Of a stretch of DNA of 64,000 nt, positions 36,343 through 50,869 are shown in pieces. Both the position numbers and the translations under genes were made by a program. The notes under the pieces are model-generated. The model worked only from the letters and a program-made list of their open reading frames with translations, did no database searches and was not told the DNA's origin. This DNA comes from Prinia subflava (Eukaryota > Chordata > Aves > Passeriformes > Cisticolidae): contig NC_086247.1 in assembly GCF_021018805.1 (NCBI RefSeq), positions 95,063,338 through 95,127,337 of the forward strand. Reading direction: 5' to 3'. Each line of letters opens with the position of its first letter. The first letter of the stretch is position 1.

Positions 36343-39300
36343 GTGAGCTTAACTAATTCTGACTGATTTCTAACATGACATAAGTTGTAACTTCTGTTAA
36401 ATTATGCATGTATGTGAACTGACCTTGTATGCCATTACAGTAACTCTTTAAATAAAAGCCGCAGCAGACAAAAGTGTGACTCAGGCTAAAATGCAGTTAT
36501 GTTCTGGAAAGCAGAACAGAATACTGTGGTATGTAAGTAGACCTTTAAAGTAGAACTTCACTTAAGAGTAGCCTTTTTACATTAAACATGGTATCAAATT
36601 TGCTCTGTGGATAGCTTTGCCATGTGTCACTTTAGAGCTGTTTTGCTTTGCTTTTTTTTTTTTACAGTAAATCTCAAAATAATCTGGACAGACATCTGTG
36701 GTGGGATGGGAGAAGAGAGGTCTGCAGATGCAAAAGGCACAGACTGTATGGGAGACTAGGTAGACAAACAAGAGCAAGGGGCATTGTTATCCATAGACAT
36801 GTAATTACAGTATTGTTAAGCCATAGCCATAATTGTTTTGCAGGTGAAGGGAGCTTTATGTTGCAGAGAGAACTGCAAACAGTTCTTTCATACAAAAGCA
36901 CATTATTTGCAATTCATTATGAACCTCTAGCTGCTCACTTTTCACTTGCCATTGTATGCACTTTTTTCAAATGAGCCACCATCTCATATAATATTAAATG
37001 ATAGAAGAAGAAAAGTTGCCTATCACTGTACACTGTGTTTTCATGAATTTATCCTCTGTGTGACTTTACTCTAAAATCTGGTGACCCTGGAGCTTCAATT
37101 CATCTTCAAGCTTAGATAGTTCATTGGGATGGGGACAGGAGTATATAACTTGACATATTGTTGGCAATAAGTTCATTACAAGGTTCTAGCTGTAACAGGC
37201 TTTGAGTTATCTTCAGAAAATGTAATAAAAGTATGAGAAGGGAACCGCACATTTCACCAACAAAAGAAAGATACTTTATATGTACAGTACAGGGTAAATT
37301 CAGGATGGACTTTTGGAAGAACTTTAAGCTGATATTCTGGGGAAATGTCCCATAACTTCCAACTGCTGTGATGATCTTTGAATTTCAGGTGACTTGGCTT
37401 TTAACCTTATCTGGTAACTCTTGGACTTGAAAGCTTTTGATTTCTTTCGCTTTTTGTTCTAAAGTGTTTTGCCTATTTATCTCTAACTTTCTCAGAAATA
37501 GTATTTCTTCTTGTCATGATACCAGTCCCTGTGAATCCATCTGTGCCTTTCATCTGTATCGTCTGTGATACTTAAAGACAATTGATATTATGGGTCATCT
37601 TTATGATTTTATGTACTAACATTTTTTTCTAATCATGTGGCTTTTGAAAAATAATAATGAATTGCTGATTCAGTGTGTGCACTGAGTCAAAAGGAAGTGT
37701 GCATGTTTTTCAGACTCACTGCATAAAGTATTTATTGTTCTGTTTTTTAAGATACTATTTAGGAACCTTGTAAAAAGTCTGAATCTTTTGGCACCGTAAG
37801 TTTTATGATTGATTGCTCTCTGCTGCTACATTTATGACTAAAGAAATTAAAGTTTTTCTATTTCTCCTTCATCTATAAACATCTTAAATTACAATGATTT
37901 GTTTTTAAATTATGCTTTTGCTTAAGCAGCATATTGTGCTTGGAAACTAGACTACATGACCTTCAGAAAAATGAAGCCCAAATTCCAGTGACTTTTTTTT
38001 CATAGTTGGCTTAGCTTTGATTCCAGGAGTATGAGTTGAGGTAAAAGTTGCTGCCAAAAGTTTTCCCTTCCACCAAGTCTCTGTTCCTTGTGCAGCTGAA
38101 CCAGTAGCAGGGGTGTGTTTGGGGTTTGGTGCAGAAGCAGGGTGGGATTTTTCTGGTATTTCAGCTTCCCAGTATGATTTTATCAAGGATCAAATATTAG
38201 CACTGAGACATGGAGGAAGGGTGCACACAGGACATACATCAGGGAGGTTGAACCTTACATATTAGTGCCAGCAGGTCATTGACTCCTGGCAGCTGACTAT
38301 AAAAGACAGGCAAGGAAAACTTGGGACTGCTAGTATCACCTTGGTAAAGGTGATGTGTTCATGTGGAAGAAATGTAACGCAAGTAATTACACAGAATTTT
38401 ATGGCATTGTGTGGGAGTACACTTAGGAAACAGAGATGACGTGTGGTAATGTAGTCTATAAAATATAAAAGTTTAGTGGAGTGTACACAGGAGAGTCTGC
38501 TGTCAGGAACATTATGAAATAAAGTGAAAATAAACTTGATAAGCCTTGCTAGTTGGGACTCAGTTTACTTTGGTCACACTGTGATTACTTTAACTTCCAG
38601 AGAAACATGTTTGCCCCCATCTGATTTTTTTATCAAAACATGTTAAAGGATAAGAACCTTTCTGGAATCAGATTATCACTGAGAAATGTGAAATTTCTGC
38701 TTTTGCCACAGAAATGCTTTTGTTTCCTTTGTATGCATTCAGGTGGCTGTGGCAGCCACAGGAACTGCAGCTGACTGCAGACTACCTGGGCAGAGCAAGG
38801 GAATCATTTCCAGTCACAGCAGTGGTTTCTTGCTCCACTTCTTGGGTGCTTATGCTGAGGCTGTTTGGGTTAGGAGTATGTGGTCCAAAAAGAGGTAAAG
38901 CAAGTTCCAGTAGGATTTTGCTGCAGTGTAAGCCAGTTCAAGCTCAGCTGCTCTGTCACTGCCTTAAGCCACTGTTGGTCATCATGGAACCCTGTGGCAA
39001 ACCAGCTCAGGGAGCTGGTTGGGACAAAAAAGATCATTTTCAGATTAATATTCATAATTTCCAGCTTCCTGAAATAACCCACCATTGCTGTTGGCATGAG
39101 TGGTAGTGCCAGGAGCAGGCAGAAGATGGGAAGAGCTGGAAATAAGAGTGAAGGCAGAACTGCATTTAAAGCTTTAAAACTTGCATTCTCAGTATTTCTA
39201 CTGAATTCTCTCACAATTTCAGATAAGATCAAAAGGAGTCTTTTAGCTTTAGGCACTGGGATTTAGTTCAATGAAATTAGATAGGAAATAGAAGCATTCA

Positions 39301-42300
39301 TATGTATTGTTTCTATGGGTATAACTTGCAACAAGTAACTCCTTTGCAGTTAACATCTAAAGAAAATCTTGCTTTTTCTTTGCAAAAATCTGTGAAAGGC
39401 CACACAGTCCCAGATACAGAGTTTGCATGTAGTTTATATGTGGGAGAGTTTTGTTAGAAGTATCAAAATGGAGCTGATAAAGAGAATTTAATTATGATAA
39501 ATTCCCAAATTAAATCCCTTTCATTCCTTTTAACCTATCTGAAAGTGTGTTTGTTCCTTTTCCTAGTAAAAAAAGCTGTAGCTCTTCTACTGTTCCATTG
39601 GGAAGAACAACTGTGGATAAGCATCTCTTTTAAAATTCGATCTTGTGTAGATTTTTTATCTTCTCTTATTTTTTCAATTGTAGTTGTGCTGTGCATACCA
39701 AGTAAATCAAAGGAAATTAATAGCATTTCAGCTATTGGGTTGCAGTTTAAGGTCACTTAGCCTTTTGTATCTATTCCAGTGCCAAAAATCTGGAAAATCG
39801 GATCCAATAGTAGCTTCCTTTCCTCTGACATGACTCTGACTGATAGAATTTTAGAGAAGTGGAAGCACAGGAGTGTTCAGGATAATAAAATTGGCATTCA
39901 AAGGGCAATTGCCAAATCAGAGTAAGTGCATAAGGAATGTATCCCTACTTGAGAAATATACAGCCTACTGGTGCTGCTGCCTCACAGTTGAGAGAATGTT
40001 TTCCCCTTTTTCTGTAGTAGCCTGACACAGGTGCTTTCCAACTGATTAGTGCTGTTTGTCTCCATTATGGATGGTAAAGGGCAGCAGAATTAAATGCTGC
40101 CAGTCAAATTAACTTGTTTGTTATTTTTACAGGATAGGATTTTTTTTTTTTTACTTTTAAATAACTGGTTATCAGCTACATAACCTGCAAAAGATCATTC
40201 CATAAAAATGCTATTTATATAGACTTGTATCTCGTATGCTGTAATCTTCACCAAAGAAAAATCTTTAGAGGAATGGTTTTGAATCAATTAAATGCAGTCA
40301 GTAACTAACTAGAAACCTATTGTCCGTAATAGTTGTTCCAGGATGACTTTTGTTTTCTCGGGATCAATTCTATCACTTTACAGGGAAGTGATCTACTTTT
40401 GCTTTCAGTATCTATGTTGGAAAGTAACTGCTGCAGAAGCCTGTCTTGTAAGGAGAAGAAACTGGGCTGTCTGCAGCTCTTCTTGTTCCCCATTTCAGCA
40501 GGAATGGACTTCTCACCTGCAGGAGCCTTTGTTACATGCTTGGGCTGGGACTGTGTGGCACTGTCATCCTTTGCCAGGGATAGGTGGAAGTTCCTGACCT
40601 ACCAGTCACTACAGTGTTGTCTGGATCTTCTGTAGCTTAGTGAGAAAAAACAGAAAGTGGAATCCAGGCTTCAAATGACTGTTATTTGTTTCCAGAAATA
40701 AGATCTATTAGCTAAAGCAAGTTGCGCAAAGGAAGGGAATGACATGCAAACCATCTGAAGATGTACACATGTCTTTCCGTTCATAACTGATTATCTCAGT
40801 ATAGGATGCCATGTAGCTCTCATTCCCAGAGGTTGCTCATCTTGTGATCATCTTGTGAGCCTATTTCTTCAGACCTGATTGCTAGTTCCTTTTTATTAGG
40901 GATCATTTTCTTCTAAATTTGTATTCCTAAATTATATTTGTAGAGAACCTTATGATTGGGATAGTATCATGCACAGTTACTTAGTTAAGTTGGTCTAATC
41001 CTAACATTGTTGTGTCCTATGTGTTATAAATAAGCTGTTTGATTTTACATACTAATTGCTTCCCGATGGGCCTTGACTTTGCTTTTCTCTAAAATGTGTT
41101 CTTTCTTCATGGATATTTGTTGTAGACACAGAAGGTGATTTTTAGTCTTGTGCATTGTGCTAGCTTCTTTTAAAAATTGAGTCAGCTTTATATAATAAAG
41201 ATTTTCCCTTTTTTAATAAGTGTGCCTTTCATAATTAGGTTGACATTCTTGTGTAGGATAAATGACTTGACCATGAAATAAGTAAACAAGGTCGAGAGTT
41301 TTCATTCCTCTCTTTTTTTTTGGCTACAAATTATTCTCATCTGTTCCTTTCAGAGCTATGGCTGTCAGTACAGTTTCGTTATGGTAGTTTCCAGGTGCTT
41401 TTTAATTCATCAGTCCATGTAAATAGTAGAAATGCATAACAAGAATCTAAAATGTCAGTGATAACGGATAAAGAAATTACCCTGAGCTGAGCTCAAGATC
41501 CTGCTCTGAATTGTTCATATCTCAGCTGCTGCTACATCCATGGTAACAGTAGAAGGCAGACAGCCATAGGTCGTCATATGTGTCAGTACTTTCAGGAGCA
41601 GTCCTCAACAGATGCCAGTATGCGTTTCAGCGATGGGAAGGAAGTTGAAAAAGAACTTCCAGTAAGGCAGTAAAATAAAACAAGTTCAGTAAGGCAGAAA
41701 GATTTCTGTTCTTCAGTACCTTCTCCAGAATGGCCTGGGATCACTAACATCCTGGAACAGCTGTGCACACAGTTTACTAGCTGTATGATGCTTAGGCTTT
41801 TGTGTTTTGTTACTGTGGCTTGGTCGTGGTGTTTGAGAGTAGCATCTGTGTCTTGTCAAGTGTCATCGTCTCTGCCATCTAAGGTAAAATATTTTGCTGG
41901 TTTAAATTTCTTCAGTTTGGGACTTGGGACAGGGGAAGAGAGGGAGTGAATCTGATACCAGTCCGACCTCTAGCTTTCCCATCTCTCACTTCAGTTAGTG
42001 GAGCTACAGAGATTCCTACCATCTGGTTGGGATATGTGGTCAGCAGCTGCAAAGTGACAACATTGCAAAGGTATGTTCTGTGCACGAGTGCATTTTAAGT
42101 AGAAAGACTTTTCTTTTGTGGGAATTGCCTAATGAGCTACTTTTGCGTCAACATGGTTCTGTTGATTTGGGACGTATTCTGTGCATTCTTTTCCTTTAAC
42201 TAAGTCATAACTTACGTGCCACATACAAAGACTAAAATTGCAACATTCTGCTTTTATATAAGGTCACTTATGCTCTTACATTTTGTCACTCTGCATTTTG

Positions 42301-44439
42301 CTTTTATCTAAGCATGTATCCCTTGATTTCTGGTTTTTATTTCAAGTTAGTGACTGTACCATGCAGTGAATTAGGAGGGAGTGTTTTTCTCAAATTGTTG
42401 AAAACTATTACCTCAGTAAGTGGTTAGCCTCTTGGTTAGTTAAAAAGTACTTATTTAATGTGGAGGATGTGTTCTCTAGAGCAAATAATAGCTGCCTGGG
42501 CTCCCTTGGACAATTATCTTGCACATTAACAGTTCTTTGAATTTCCACAACTATGTTTCTCATACAAATTTTCTTGTTTGACACCTCAGCATGTACTATG
42601 TCATAAATTGTACAGATGCTAAATTTGGTTAGCGTCTTATAAATTGTACCTTTTTTGAAGTAAAAAGAATAAGCCTGTGTGTACATTTGTTGTTAGTGAT
42701 TGTCATCCAAGCCCCTTGGCCCTTGGAAATGATGAGGTCCTGCTTTGCAGTTATCAGACAGCTTTCAGTCGAACTGGACTTGCAAAAACAGTTTGAAGTT
42801 ACTATTAGTGAAAATACACATACTGAGTAGTAAGAAAGGCAAACGTGCTGCTCTTCATTGAGGCAGTAAGAGACTGTTATGGAAAGGATTTGCCAAAGCA
42901 TCTTCTGATATGAGCTGACCTGAGGAGATTCAGATTGGCTGGTCTCGGTCTGTTGGTGCTTCCTGGTGCTGTTTCCTTACTGGCAGCCCTATTGTCACCT
43001 TCCTTCACATATTGACTCTCACATCCCCTCCGGCCCCCATGCTCTGGACAGCTTTTTGTTTTCACTGTGGAGTGGTTATTACCAAATGGCTTAACCCAGC
43101 AAGACTTCATGTGTTGCTGGCTTTCTTTCCCTGGGAGATGAGTTTTCTGGAGAGAAATTATGAGGGTGCAATGCTAAGAATCAGGCTGCTGGCTTGTCTT
43201 CATGAACAAGCGATGGCTGGCTGATGCACCAAGAAATGTAATGTGGTTTTTTAAAGAACATAACTTGAAGCAGTTGTATAAGAAGGAAAGTATATTTACT
43301 GCTTCTCCCCTGTTTTACCATTTTCACCCTTCTCTAATGTGGTTAAATAATACAGAAGTAATTGAGCATTAATGTATTATAATGTTAAAGCAATTATTTC
43401 ATCCATATCTCATCTGATTAGTAGCGAAAACTGAGTAAAGTTTTCCAGTAGTATTTTTAATAGTTTGGCAGTGAGAATCGGCAGGATAGAATTAAGATAC
43501 CAGTGCAGTGCATTGGACAGAAGAAAGATGAGCACTTAAAAGAAGTTGGCCATCAGTTTGCTGCTGCCATTGTTTGTTTTGCTTTGAAGAATTAATTTTC
43601 TACTGGAAAATGGAAATTACTCTAAAAAGCAGCTAGGCTTTCCTCTTGTTTTTTACTTTCAGAAGACATAAACATACTTTTTTTAAAAAAGTCAGTATTG
43701 GTCATGCTTAAATTGTAAATCAACCTGACCAGAAACATTGACACTCTGATTGTTATTCACCTAGTAGGAAGAACACCAAAATACGTGTAGTGTAGATAAG
43801 GCTAGTGAGATTCAAATGGATTATCAAAATGTGAAACATATGTTTGCCTATTTTTTTGGTCTGATATTTCTCTGCAGACCATTAGTTTATGCACTAATTG
43901 CATAGAGCTAATTGTCTGCTAGTTTTGTTTAAGAGGGCATCAGGGTTCAAGCTTGCTTAGAGCACTTTTTAGAAGTGTTTGGAAAGAGACTTTTTAATGT
44001 AATACCATGTTTTACAAGGAGACAACTCATTACCAAAATAGGAAAAGGATTTTTATCAAAGTTGATATTATCTCAAGTACGCAATCAGTTGTGGATCACT
44101 TCTGTTTTTCTGCACAGGTTGCTTAGAAAATACTATTTAAACATGTTTTTTTGATGTACTTGAATGTCTTATTTTCATTTTAGAGCGTGTTTTTTTGAAT
44201 TTTTATGTCATGAGGAAATATGGGAAACATCTGTAACTTTTTGACAATTCAGATGACACACGATATAAATATCTGCATTTTGTAGATAAAAATGGGGACT
44301 ACCTATATATGTAAGAATTAGTTTAGTGGCAGTCATGACAAGTTGTTCATTAAAATATAAGACTTTTGAGCAAAATGTACATGATCAATTGAGTTCTTGG
44401 CTGGTCAGACTGTTAAGGAGAAAATAAAACATTTTGCAG

Positions 44440-44705
44440 AATCACAGAATAAGCTGAGTGGGAAGGACCCACAAGGATCATTGGGTCCAACTCCTGGCCC
44501 TGCACAGGACCATCCCCAAGAGTCACATCATGTACTCAAGAGTGTTGTCCAAAACATTCCTTAAACTCTGTCAAGCTTGGTGCTGTGACCACTTCGCTGG
44601 GGAGACTGTTCCAGTGGCCAACCACCCTCTGGGTAAAAACTTTTTTCTAATATCCAACTCAAACCGCCCCTGACATGACTTCCAGCTGTTCCCTCTTTCT
44701 TATTG
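44440..44705 (-). mobile_element. CR1 LINE, truncated 3' part, antisense
   Basis: The + strand reads 'gaatcacagaataagctg', 'gggaaggacccacaaggatc', 'gggtccaactcctggccctg', 'cacaggaccatccccaagag', 'ctgggga' and 'ctgttccagtggccaaccac', then 'ctgggtaaaaacttttttct'. This is the reverse complement of a CR1 3' UTR, of a different subfamily from the copies near 5.8 and 53.4 kb. The open frame at 44458-44673 belongs to this element. Confidence 0.9.
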
Positions 44706-47700
44706 AGACTTCACTTGTATTATGCCTACTTTATTCATAAGCTAGGTACAAATACTTGTGCTACAATAGATATTAGTAATGGGCTGCACCAAGTGGACAT
44801 CAGCTAAAGAAATAGCCATGCTTGCTTCAGCACTAACTACTTTTTGAGGAATCTGATAAAACTTAAAGTAATCAGATTGATGGATTGTCAGTAGAAAAAC
44901 AGGGAAATCCAGGCAAAACTTACTTAGTCCAAGATGGGCAAATCCAAGATTTACTTCTCAGGAAAGATGCCATCTTACATAGTCTTCTTCTACTTTCCCA
45001 ATGCAATCAACAGTTGATTCAGATCCTGTGCCATTCTCCCAAAGGTGTTCATGAAATTGTTTCTTTGTAAGCTTAGGTTTTTATGAGAGTAGCTTCTTTT
45101 TCCATGTTGCTATAATTCTGTTTAGCACAGTATAAAAATTATTATGCAGGTAAGGATAAATCTTGAGCTCTGTGGTACTGCAGATATGAACAACTTCTGG
45201 CTTTTAAACTATGACTGATTTTATACCAACTGTGTTATTCTGATGTTGTTCCATATGAAATGGAAAGTAGTTCTATAAAGCTTCCACCTCTAGAACATAT
45301 ATACAAGGTGTTGGTTATTCTATAGGGAAGAAGGCTTTTCCGTACATTCTGGGAAGGTTTTTCAACCAACTCTGGTAGTGCATTATGTTTTTTCCTGGCC
45401 TTAGTAAAGAGAAGCTGAAAGCCTTTTTCAGCTGTTTGTTTACTCAACAAAATGGGGCAAAACCTCTTTAAATAGAGTTCAATAACCTTATTTTAACATA
45501 TTCGTCTGCCTCCATATGCTAAATGAAATGCAGTTAGGCTGTCAAAACTAATTGGCCACAGTTAAAAATGAGTTGCTTAAGCCATGTTAAACAATTTGTA
45601 AGCTGATCCCTAACATAATTCTGAGCAGCTGCATACAGGGCCTGATAGAGCCTCATCACAAGTCTGACATGTTTTTACATTTAAATTTGAGCTGTTACTC
45701 TCCATGAGTGATATTTAGAGGTGTCTGCTCAAGTCCCAGTCTAAGTCTGAAATGGTTTTTCGTAACTTTTTGTTTGTTTTATCAAGATCTTTTGATACTT
45801 GTATTTCAACATACCAAGAAATATAGATATGCCATATATAGCATAATGTATGTTAAGTGCTGTGGAGAATCTTTGCAAACATTTGCATAATGCTATTCTG
45901 CTAGCAAACTTAATTTGTGGTTGGAATTCTGGGGGGATAAAAATACAAGTCCATTTTGGTGGCACAAACGCCGGGTTATTTCTACATACAGCATTGAAGG
46001 ACAGTTTAGTTTGTAATCAGCTGATCTTCATCAGTTATCATAAGGTGGCTTACTGCTAAATTTAACTTACGCATAATTGCAATTGCTCCCTTCAGAGACA
46101 TTTTCAAGGGAAAATATCTCTGCTTTGGTAGTCTCTGTTCTTTCAGGTGCCAGCTTCAGACAGACCGAATACAGCCACTCTGTGTGATAGTCCTTCAGCT
46201 CCTGTGTCAACACCACTATTTTCATCCCATGTACAACTTTAATAGAGATTAGGAAAAGCTGCAGAATTAGAGCCCCCTACTGATGTACAGAATTCTCTGC
46301 AGCAGTGAGTTGCAAAATGAATGATTACTTGAATGGCTGTGCTGCAGTAATTTTTTCATGTCTACTTTCAGTAGTGGCATTAATTTTAGATCTTGAGAGA
46401 ACACCATCGTTACTCTGTATTGTTATAGGATTTGTATATGAGCTTGCACTTTCTAATTGCCAGGGGTCACAGTCAGCTTTGGACAATATTCACTGTCACT
46501 CCTTGTAGCAAATATGATGATACTGCTTTCTCTGAGATTAACATAGACAGCTGCCTATCGCAGATATGTCAATGCTCCAACATCAAACTTGCTTCATCTC
46601 AGAGGTATTGAGGACTGGATATAGCTGTCATACCATGATACACAGATCATATCAGAACCTGCATGGTATTCATTCACTTTAATATTGAGCCTGTTGTAGA
46701 AACGGACAACTCTTCAGCTGCTGGGCTTATCTTTCACTGTATTATGGATTGCTTCTTTTCTTTTTCCTTAACTTACTCCATGCCTAATTCTGGCTATTAA
46801 GTAGGCTGGCTACACAGGATGCTTCCACATACACAGTGCTCGTATTTCATCACTTCTTCACTTAAAAACTACGTGCTTGTCTGTACAGAGTCAAGCAGTT
46901 CCATTGCCCAGTTCAGGAGAAACTGTTTCAAAACTTCTCTGTCTTCACTGTCATCCTTAAATTTCTCATAAAACCAGAAACAGTTTTCTCCAATGCCTAT
47001 TATTTGAGGTGGTTTTGTTAGCTTGAGCACATTGATAACTCCCTCTTGCTTCTTGTAATAATAAAACCAAGCTAATCAGGCTTATTGAAGAGGGAAGTTC
47101 ACTAACAAATAATGCTTCATGAAGCCAGCTGATGTCTGCCAATGCAAAGGTAAAAATAGCAAGTCAAGGCAGATCCAAGCTGGCTTACTCATCTTAGGGG
47201 TGGGTTTGTTCATAGAATGTGTGAATAAATCTATACTGAACACAGCATAGCAGCGGTTTTGAGCTAGTAAGCCCTACTGTATCCCTGTTGGTCTACAAAG
47301 CAATAGTTTGAGTTCCTTTGCAGCTGTTATGACTGCAAAAAGCTTGTACATGCAGGTAAATGAAAGCAGTTTTTGCCTGTCGTTTGTTCTTACCATAATG
47401 TTTTCAATTTCATTTAGACTGTGACTCCTGAATAACTCTATAGCCTGCTGAACAAGAGATAAAGGAGTTCAACTTCTGAAAAGGAAAAAAAACCCCTATT
47501 TTTCTCTGAAATATGTATGTAGTGATGAATATTCAGTCTCTCTAAGCAAAAGGTATGCTTTCAGTTAACCTTGGGATGCTGAAACCCAGCAGTGTGCTAA
47601 GAGAGAATCTTGTTATCACATGTTTTAACAAGGACTCACTGAGAGAAAGCTTTGAAAGTTGAGATGCAAAAAATAGGAGGGTGGTGTTCACATTGTATCA

Positions 47701-50700
47701 GCAAGTCTTTTTATGCTTTTATGTATCTTCTTTTTAGGGTGAGGATTGCTTGGGTTCTTATATCTTCTGAAGTAAAGTCCATAATTATGGTTGTTGTTCT
47801 ACAACATTTTCTGATCATGACTGCAATAAGAGACTGCATTTCAGAAGTTTAGTGTTTGCCTCTGAGCTGAAGCACATAAGAGCCTCAAAGGTAGTTTAAA
47901 TAATCTGTAATTCAGGTTGAACTATTTGAAAATTAGTTCAAATCAAGTTCCCTCCCACTCTTGGATTTCTCATTGTAATGGAATAACCAAATGGGTTAAG
48001 CCCTAAATGCTTCTCAGCAGTTTTCAAGGGTAATGTGCTAACTGTACTTGCAGTTTGGCTACACTATTAACTAATGCCTTTGGGGATGACTTGAAAGAGA
48101 ATATGTAGATTAGTGTCCTAGTACTTCTTTCATAAGAGCTGAGATTTTCTGTTTGGAAATGCAGGCTGCAAAAACCTGGATCATGTCTCACATTAGGAAA
48201 AAAATGCAATTTAAACTCCATCCACCAGTTCAGCAGACATTTCCAGATAAAATAGTGAGTATATGTTGAGAACTGCCTCATTCTCTTTTAAAAACCACTT
48301 GGGCAGCCATCAAGCTGCTTTGATAAAGAAACCTGTCCATACCTCTTCAGAGCTGCTTCTGTGCATCAGAAGGAAACTTAGAAGCTGTGCCTGAGTGTGA
48401 GTGAGTTCTAGCAGTAGATGACTCTTCATCCTAGCTAGCTGCCTAGGAATCCCATTGCTTATTAGCTTTAGGCCATCAGTATGCTGTACTCTACAAAACA
48501 CTCACGGGAGGGGAACACTGCAGTCGATATGTCCATACATTCTTTTGTGCTTTTAAGTGAAGCTGCATGAGAGCAGATACTGTCAAGAGGTCACTTGATG
48601 ATATTTTGATATTCAAAAAAAAATTGTAAAATAAAGTTTGTGTCCAAAAAAAGGCTTGGTCTGAGGGACTGGTTAGAAACAGTACAAGTAGACTAAGTAT
48701 TTTTTGTGCTAAATTATTTTTACCCAAATTTCTATATCTTTATATAACCTAAATAGTATGAAACCAGGTTAGGAGCTCAGAAATTGTATAATTCCTCAAT
48801 AGTAACACACTGCTATCATGCTGCCCTTGGTACTTCATTAGCAGCTTCCTACTGATGTCTCCCTTTGGCAGTGAAGTGTCAAAAAAGATCAGGCTCTGTG
48901 TGCTCTTAAATTGCCATGTGTCATTTTTAATAGAATGTTATGATTTCTAACCTAGTATGTCAGTGGTATTTTGTGACTCTGTTTAAACAACTTGTGCAAG
49001 TGTTCTTTCATTACCAAATTAGATTAATTTATTTTTAAAGGAATTTCAATTGTGCAAGTCTCTTGCTAAATCACTAGAAATAAGAAGAAAGTTGTGACAA
49101 CTTCTGGCAAAACTGTGCTTCAGTTAATAGCCAGACTGACAGTTCTAAGAGTCTTGCAAAATTATAAGACAGAGCTCTTCTTTACTGTGTATCAGCAAGG
49201 CATACTTTCTACTTTAAAGGAAGGGTAGCTTTGAGAACAAAAAGTGTGATAATGTCTTGTTTTAAACAGGTGCACAGTACAGCTGTAGGCTGCTACAGCT
49301 TTTTTAGCTTGTTGCTATCAAGTTTTGCAAGATAAGAGCTGTAGTGACACATGCATGCAGCAAGCTGAAATCCTGAAATGTCCACCTGTGTTAAACAAAA
49401 AGGGAACAGGTTTGGATACTTCAAGACTTTACCAGGCCTTTTTTATTGGCTGGGAGAAGACTACAGTGATGTTAGTCTTTGTTCATCCTGCACACTTGAT
49501 AGTTTCTGTGAATTACAGAACACCAAAGATGTATTTTTATAAGAATTTTCTCCTTTTTTCTTTCTCTTCCCTCTAGGAGTTTATGTATTAGTATTCTGTT
49601 TGTATAGCTTCAACAGACTCTCTAGGTATTCCAGTCTCAGGATATTTAAATAGTGCTTATTTCTAGAAAGAGACTCTTAACAGAATTTGAGTGCAACAGA
49701 CTATCACCTGGGGACTCACTCACTGTCTCATTTCTTTAAGGTGAAAGTTTGCCTCAAGTGGAATCAGAACACTTAGTAATATGTGGCACTTGAACTTGAG
49801 CATATATCTTGAGTTTCTGTTCTGTTGCTGGTTTTTTGTTGGGTTTTTTTAAGACTTGCAGGTAGAGGTAAACTTGAAGGCTGGCCCAGTCACACAAATT
49901 TGACTCTTCAGAAGAGAATTTTCCTGATAGTACCAATAGACTGCAGGAGTAGTGTGTGGTTCGGTTTACCAGATTGTGAAATTCTGTACTCGTCACAAAA
50001 GAGCATACAATAATACTTTTAACATAACTTCTCCAAGCCATTGGTCTGTTGCAGTCTTCCACTACTCGGGTTGTGGCTACACATTTAATAGAGAGCAAAG
50101 TCTATTGGCAGCTGCTTATTCCTGTTGTGGTCTACTGTTACTGCTTGTGTGTTAGTGTAGACATAAAATGAAGTGTGACAGGGAAGTGGTATAGCTAAGC
50201 AGTAACCCAGCTTAAAAAAATGATTGACAGTCACTAAGCTGCTGCTGTCTCTGAGATGTTGTCACAGAATGAGCAAGGAGATAGTTTTGTTGCATCACTC
50301 TGCACTTGAAGTGTCAGTCCCCTCTGCCTTCTTGCTTCTTCTCCTCTTGCAAGATGAGGAAACCCTGTGGCTAAATTTAAATGTACCATCTATTTGTTGA
50401 AGGTGTACTCACTTGTGTTTCTGCTTGGTGATTGGTAGTGTTACACAGGGTAGGGGAAAAAATTTGGGATAAATCTAAATTTATTGACATTTTTGGTGCT
50501 CAGTTTTTGTCCTGTAATTTCAGTGTTCCTACCCTGGCTTTCTGAGAAAAAGGAAATTATGAGTTTTTTGAATTTATAAAAAGAAAGCTAAACTCCAGCA
50601 TGTCCTTTAATAGCTTTATTTCCATTATTATTAAAGTATCAGCCCTTCAGAGATCAGAAATGAATGCTTAAGGTTTAATGGTCAATTGCCTGTGCTAGTA

Positions 50701-50869
50701 GAAAAAGGCATATGCTGTATAAAACTTCTTGCCTAGAGCTCCCCCAAGATCCAAACTAGTGGGTTTTATTTCAAAAGTATGTACCCTTTTAAACTCATAG
50801 CAACTCATTTAATGATAGTGATAAGAGTTTAGCAGCTGTCAACAACAGCATGGAAGTTTAAAAACGACA

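Noticed and set aside
38714..39106. 130-residue + strand open frame in intron 11
   Set aside because: Its composition is skewed to Leu, Cys, Trp and Ser with no motif, and other frames over the same DNA (antisense 38870-39256) are equally open. No splice context supports it.
48343..48605. Two adjacent antisense exon-like segments (around 48.35-48.49 and 48.55-48.60 kb)
   Set aside because: The gap between them would be an intron of only about 45 bases and the frames do not match, so they cannot both be exons of one intact transcript.
49754..50098. 114-residue antisense frame, first taken as another exon of a nested gene
   Set aside because: I could not join it in phase to neighbouring segments without frameshifts, and control intron sequence gives peptides that look just as protein-like.
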